Of a DNA stretch of 17,376 nucleotides, positions 15,540-17,376 are shown piece by piece (within the stretch, counting starts at the first letter, position 1; each line of letters starts with the position of its first letter). Origin of the DNA: Candidatus Dadabacteria bacterium. Lineage in GTDB: Bacteria > J088. Location of the stretch: positions 1 to 17,376 of the forward strand of contig RFIY01000391.1 of the NCBI GenBank assembly GCA_003695505.1. The letters are read 5' to 3'. The notes under the pieces are model-generated. The model did no database searches and was not told the origin of the DNA. It was given only the letters and a program-made list of their open reading frames with translations. The translations under genes and the position numbers were made by a program.

Positions 15540-16837
15540 CAGCCTGCCTCCTCCCACGACAACGTAAACCGAACGTGCGCCTTATCCAGCGTCTGTTCGG
15601 CACGCTGAACGCGCACATTACGGAACGCCGCGACGGATTCGGCGGCCGCCTTGATCCGGTCCACGGTGCCGTAATCGTCCGCCAGACCGCGCAGCAGCCA
15701 GGTTCCGTCACCGGATCGCAGCTCGTCGATCTGGAACTGCACATCATCGGGCAGCGACTTGTGAAGGGTGACCAGACTTTGCAGCACCGGCATGTGCTCA
15801 GATTCCGTACGAGCGGTTCCCGCACGCTCCACGACGGCCTGCATCTGCCGCAATGGATCAACGATGCGGCTGTCAGGGAAATTGCGGCGGTAGATTTCGT
15901 TGATTTCGGCGCGCGCCGCACCGGCCTCGGCAAGCAGTGCGTGGTTTCCGGTGATCACGGTCACGGCGATCATGACCAGCAGCGCCGCAAACGGTGCGGC
16001 GACCTGTTGCAGGATGCCACTCTGTACGATTTCCGGGGAAATCAGCGGCCGACGTGGCGCGAGGTTCCAGACCGGACGGCGCCGCCCCACCAGGTCACGC
16101 GCGGCAAACGTCGCCAGCCAGTGGCGGGCATCGGCCTGTACACGCGGATCAACCTCGATGCCACGAGCCGTCAGCAATGGCGTTAATGACTCCAATGAAG
16201 ATGCGTCTCCGATCAGCGCGACGTGCCGAGCATCGTCGGGCAGCATCGCAACGATACGAACGGCCAGGTTTGCCCGGGCTGCCGAATCTTGCAGGTGACC
16301 GGCGCCAAGCGGCACCGTTGCCGCGCTGGGGCTCGCATCATTCCCGTCGGACCAGGCGATGGTCGTGCGCCATTCACCGACAAGGACAACAGCCTGACCC
16401 GGCTCAGCCTGATCGGCCAGCACCAGACCCAGCGGCTCCATCGTCCGCGGCAGGATCCCGGCGTCAAGCAATGCGGACCGCGCCTGCGCCGCGTCGCGCG
16501 CGGGAACCAGCAGCACGTCGGCGACACCTTCGCCGTCGCGCGTTCCGATCATGACGTGCCGCTCGAAATCCTCTGGCGGCCCCGGCAGATGTTCATCCAG
16601 TTGCAGCGGCAACACCTGGCGAATCTTGCGCGGCTGCGCGAAGGGAAAAGTCAGGCGCCGAAAGTACATCGGTGCGTCGAGAATCGCCGCACACCGCGCG
16701 CCGGACTGACGCTGCCACTCGGACAGTGCGTCAAGCTCCGCAAGCGGACCCTGCCTCGTCTCGGCCTGCCCCGTTTCGGGATCGAACAGGACGGCAGTAT
16801 AGTCGCGGTCGTCAATGACCAGGCCAAGCGTACTCAT
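15539..16837 (-). CDS. gspL: Type II secretion protein GspL
   Basis: The protein has 432 residues. The cytoplasmic part (1-270) has the actin-like GspL fold signature, with PRKIRQVLPLQLDEHLP near 69-85 and a conserved WNL at 257-259 before the membrane helix (about 279-297). The periplasmic C-terminal domain (about 340-430) is ferredoxin-like. GspL links the GspE ATPase to the pseudopilus platform. The start overlaps the accA stop as ATGA (16834-16837), an unusual neighbour, since gspK normally precedes gspL. The other gsp genes (C to K) are not in the window. Confidence 0.9.
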   Translation of the reverse strand: MSTLGLVIDDRDYTAVLFDPETGQAETRQGPLAELDALSEWQRQSGARCAAILDAPMYFRRLTFPFAQPRKIRQVLPLQLDEHLPGPPEDFERHVMIGTRDGEGVADVLLVPARDAAQARSALLDAGILPRTMEPLGLVLADQAEPGQAVVLVGEWRTTIAWSDGNDASPSAATVPLGAGHLQDSAARANLAVRIVAMLPDDARHVALIGDASSLESLTPLLTARGIEVDPRVQADARHWLATFAARDLVGRRRPVWNLAPRRPLISPEIVQSGILQQVAAPFAALLVMIAVTVITGNHALLAEAGAARAEINEIYRRNFPDSRIVDPLRQMQAVVERAGTARTESEHMPVLQSLVTLHKSLPDDVQFQIDELRSGDGTWLLRGLADDYGTVDRIKAAAESVAAFRNVRVQRAEQTLDKAHVRFTLSWEEAG

Positions 16838-17376
16838 ATCACGTCCGCCGCCGATTCAACCTGGCCGTAGCCGCGGTAACGTCGGTACCGGGTCTTCAGC
16901 ACTTCGTCAAGGGGTATGGCTTCGAGTACTTCGAGGTGCGCCCGGATGCGATCGCGCAGCACACACAAGGCCTCAGTCGGGTAGCGATGCGCCCCGCCAT
17001 CCGGCTCGGCAACGATCTCATCCACGATGCCGAATTCCTGCAAATCCTCGGGCAACAGGCGCAGCTTCTCGGCCGCCTGGGGCGTCCTTGCACCGTCACG
17101 CCAGAGGATCGACGCACAGGCCTCCGGACTGATCACACTGAAATAGGCATATTGCATCATCAACATCCTGTCTGCCATCGCCAATGCCAGCGCACCGCCG
17201 CTGCCACCCTCTCCGAGCACGACGGAGACGGTACGCGCTTGCACCTGCGCCTGTTTCCACAGCAACCGTGAAATCGCCTCGGCAACGGCATAGCGCTCGC
17301 TGTCCACGCCAGGCCATGCGCCCGGCGTATCGACGAAACTGACAACCGGCATCTGCCGCCGCTCCGCAAATTCGAG
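16834..17376 (-). CDS. accA: Acetyl-CoA carboxylase carboxyltransferase alpha subunit (5' end missing)
   Basis: The C-terminal 180 residues are visible; the start lies beyond the right edge, and AccA is usually about 315 residues. The frame is open to 17376. Hallmarks of AccA are FVDTPGAWPG, LGEGGSGGALALA, SVISPEACASILWRD and a late EPDGGAHRYP block, closely following E. coli AccA. With AccD it transfers carboxyl from biotin to acetyl-CoA to form malonyl-CoA, the first step of fatty acid synthesis, in the cytoplasm. Its stop overlaps the gspL start by ATGA, so the lipid gene and the secretion genes share translational coupling. Confidence 0.93.
   Translation of the reverse strand, partial: LEFAERRQMPVVSFVDTPGAWPGVDSERYAVAEAISRLLWKQAQVQARTVSVVLGEGGSGGALALAMADRMLMMQYAYFSVISPEACASILWRDGARTPQAAEKLRLLPEDLQEFGIVDEIVAEPDGGAHRYPTEALCVLRDRIRAHLEVLEAIPLDEVLKTRYRRYRGYGQVESAADVI

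Overview
The window is GC-rich, densely coded bacterial DNA. It encodes four predicted lipoproteins, several type II secretion (T2SS) inner-membrane genes and sigma70/FNR-style promoter elements, so the host is a Gram-negative proteobacterium in the broad sense. A lineage among the Pseudomonadota or the former Deltaproteobacteria would fit, but nothing here fixes it further. No tRNA, rRNA, CRISPR array, transposase or phage gene is visible. No stretch over 300 bases lacks a gene.

Layout. (1) 1-1772, minus strand: two coupled lipoprotein genes, the second running off the left edge. Upstream of them is a perfect FNR/ANR-type site at the spacing of a class II activated promoter. (2) 1943-4676, minus strand: a compact three-gene set made of a protein built almost entirely of 27-residue helical repeats, a multi-pass membrane protein with two cyclic-nucleotide-binding domains and what looks like a catalytically dead M50 peptidase core, and a small protein with a pseudopilin-like C-terminus. 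(3) 4677-4811: a divergent intergenic region with a sigma70-like promoter and a TetR-style palindrome. (4) 4812-9903, plus strand: a probable operon of a membrane accessory subunit, a GMC flavin oxidoreductase, an exported protein of unknown function and a GH5-like lipoprotein. (5) 9898-10130: a 233-bp element bounded by perfect 30-bp inverted repeats between convergent genes; the arms overlap the stop codons on both sides. (6) 10129-11811, minus strand: a large lipoprotein of unknown function. (7) 11932-17376, minus strand: a tightly packed run, in transcription order accA (5' end outside the window), gspL, gspM, gspN, an acyl-CoA mutase large subunit and a PaaI-type thioesterase.

How the genes may work together. 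GspL, GspM and GspN belong to the T2SS inner-membrane platform, and the lipoproteins and the GH5-like enzyme are envelope or exported products. The accA, mutase and thioesterase genes form an acyl-CoA theme that shares an apparent transcript with the secretion genes. The mutase carries Phe and Gln at the two positions that separate isobutyryl-CoA mutase from methylmalonyl-CoA mutase, so I call it ICM-like; its cobalamin-binding small subunit is not in the window. The GMC oxidoreductase and its accessory subunit look like a split form of fused long-chain-alcohol-oxidase-type proteins. All family assignments come from reading motifs in the translated sequence; no database search was run.
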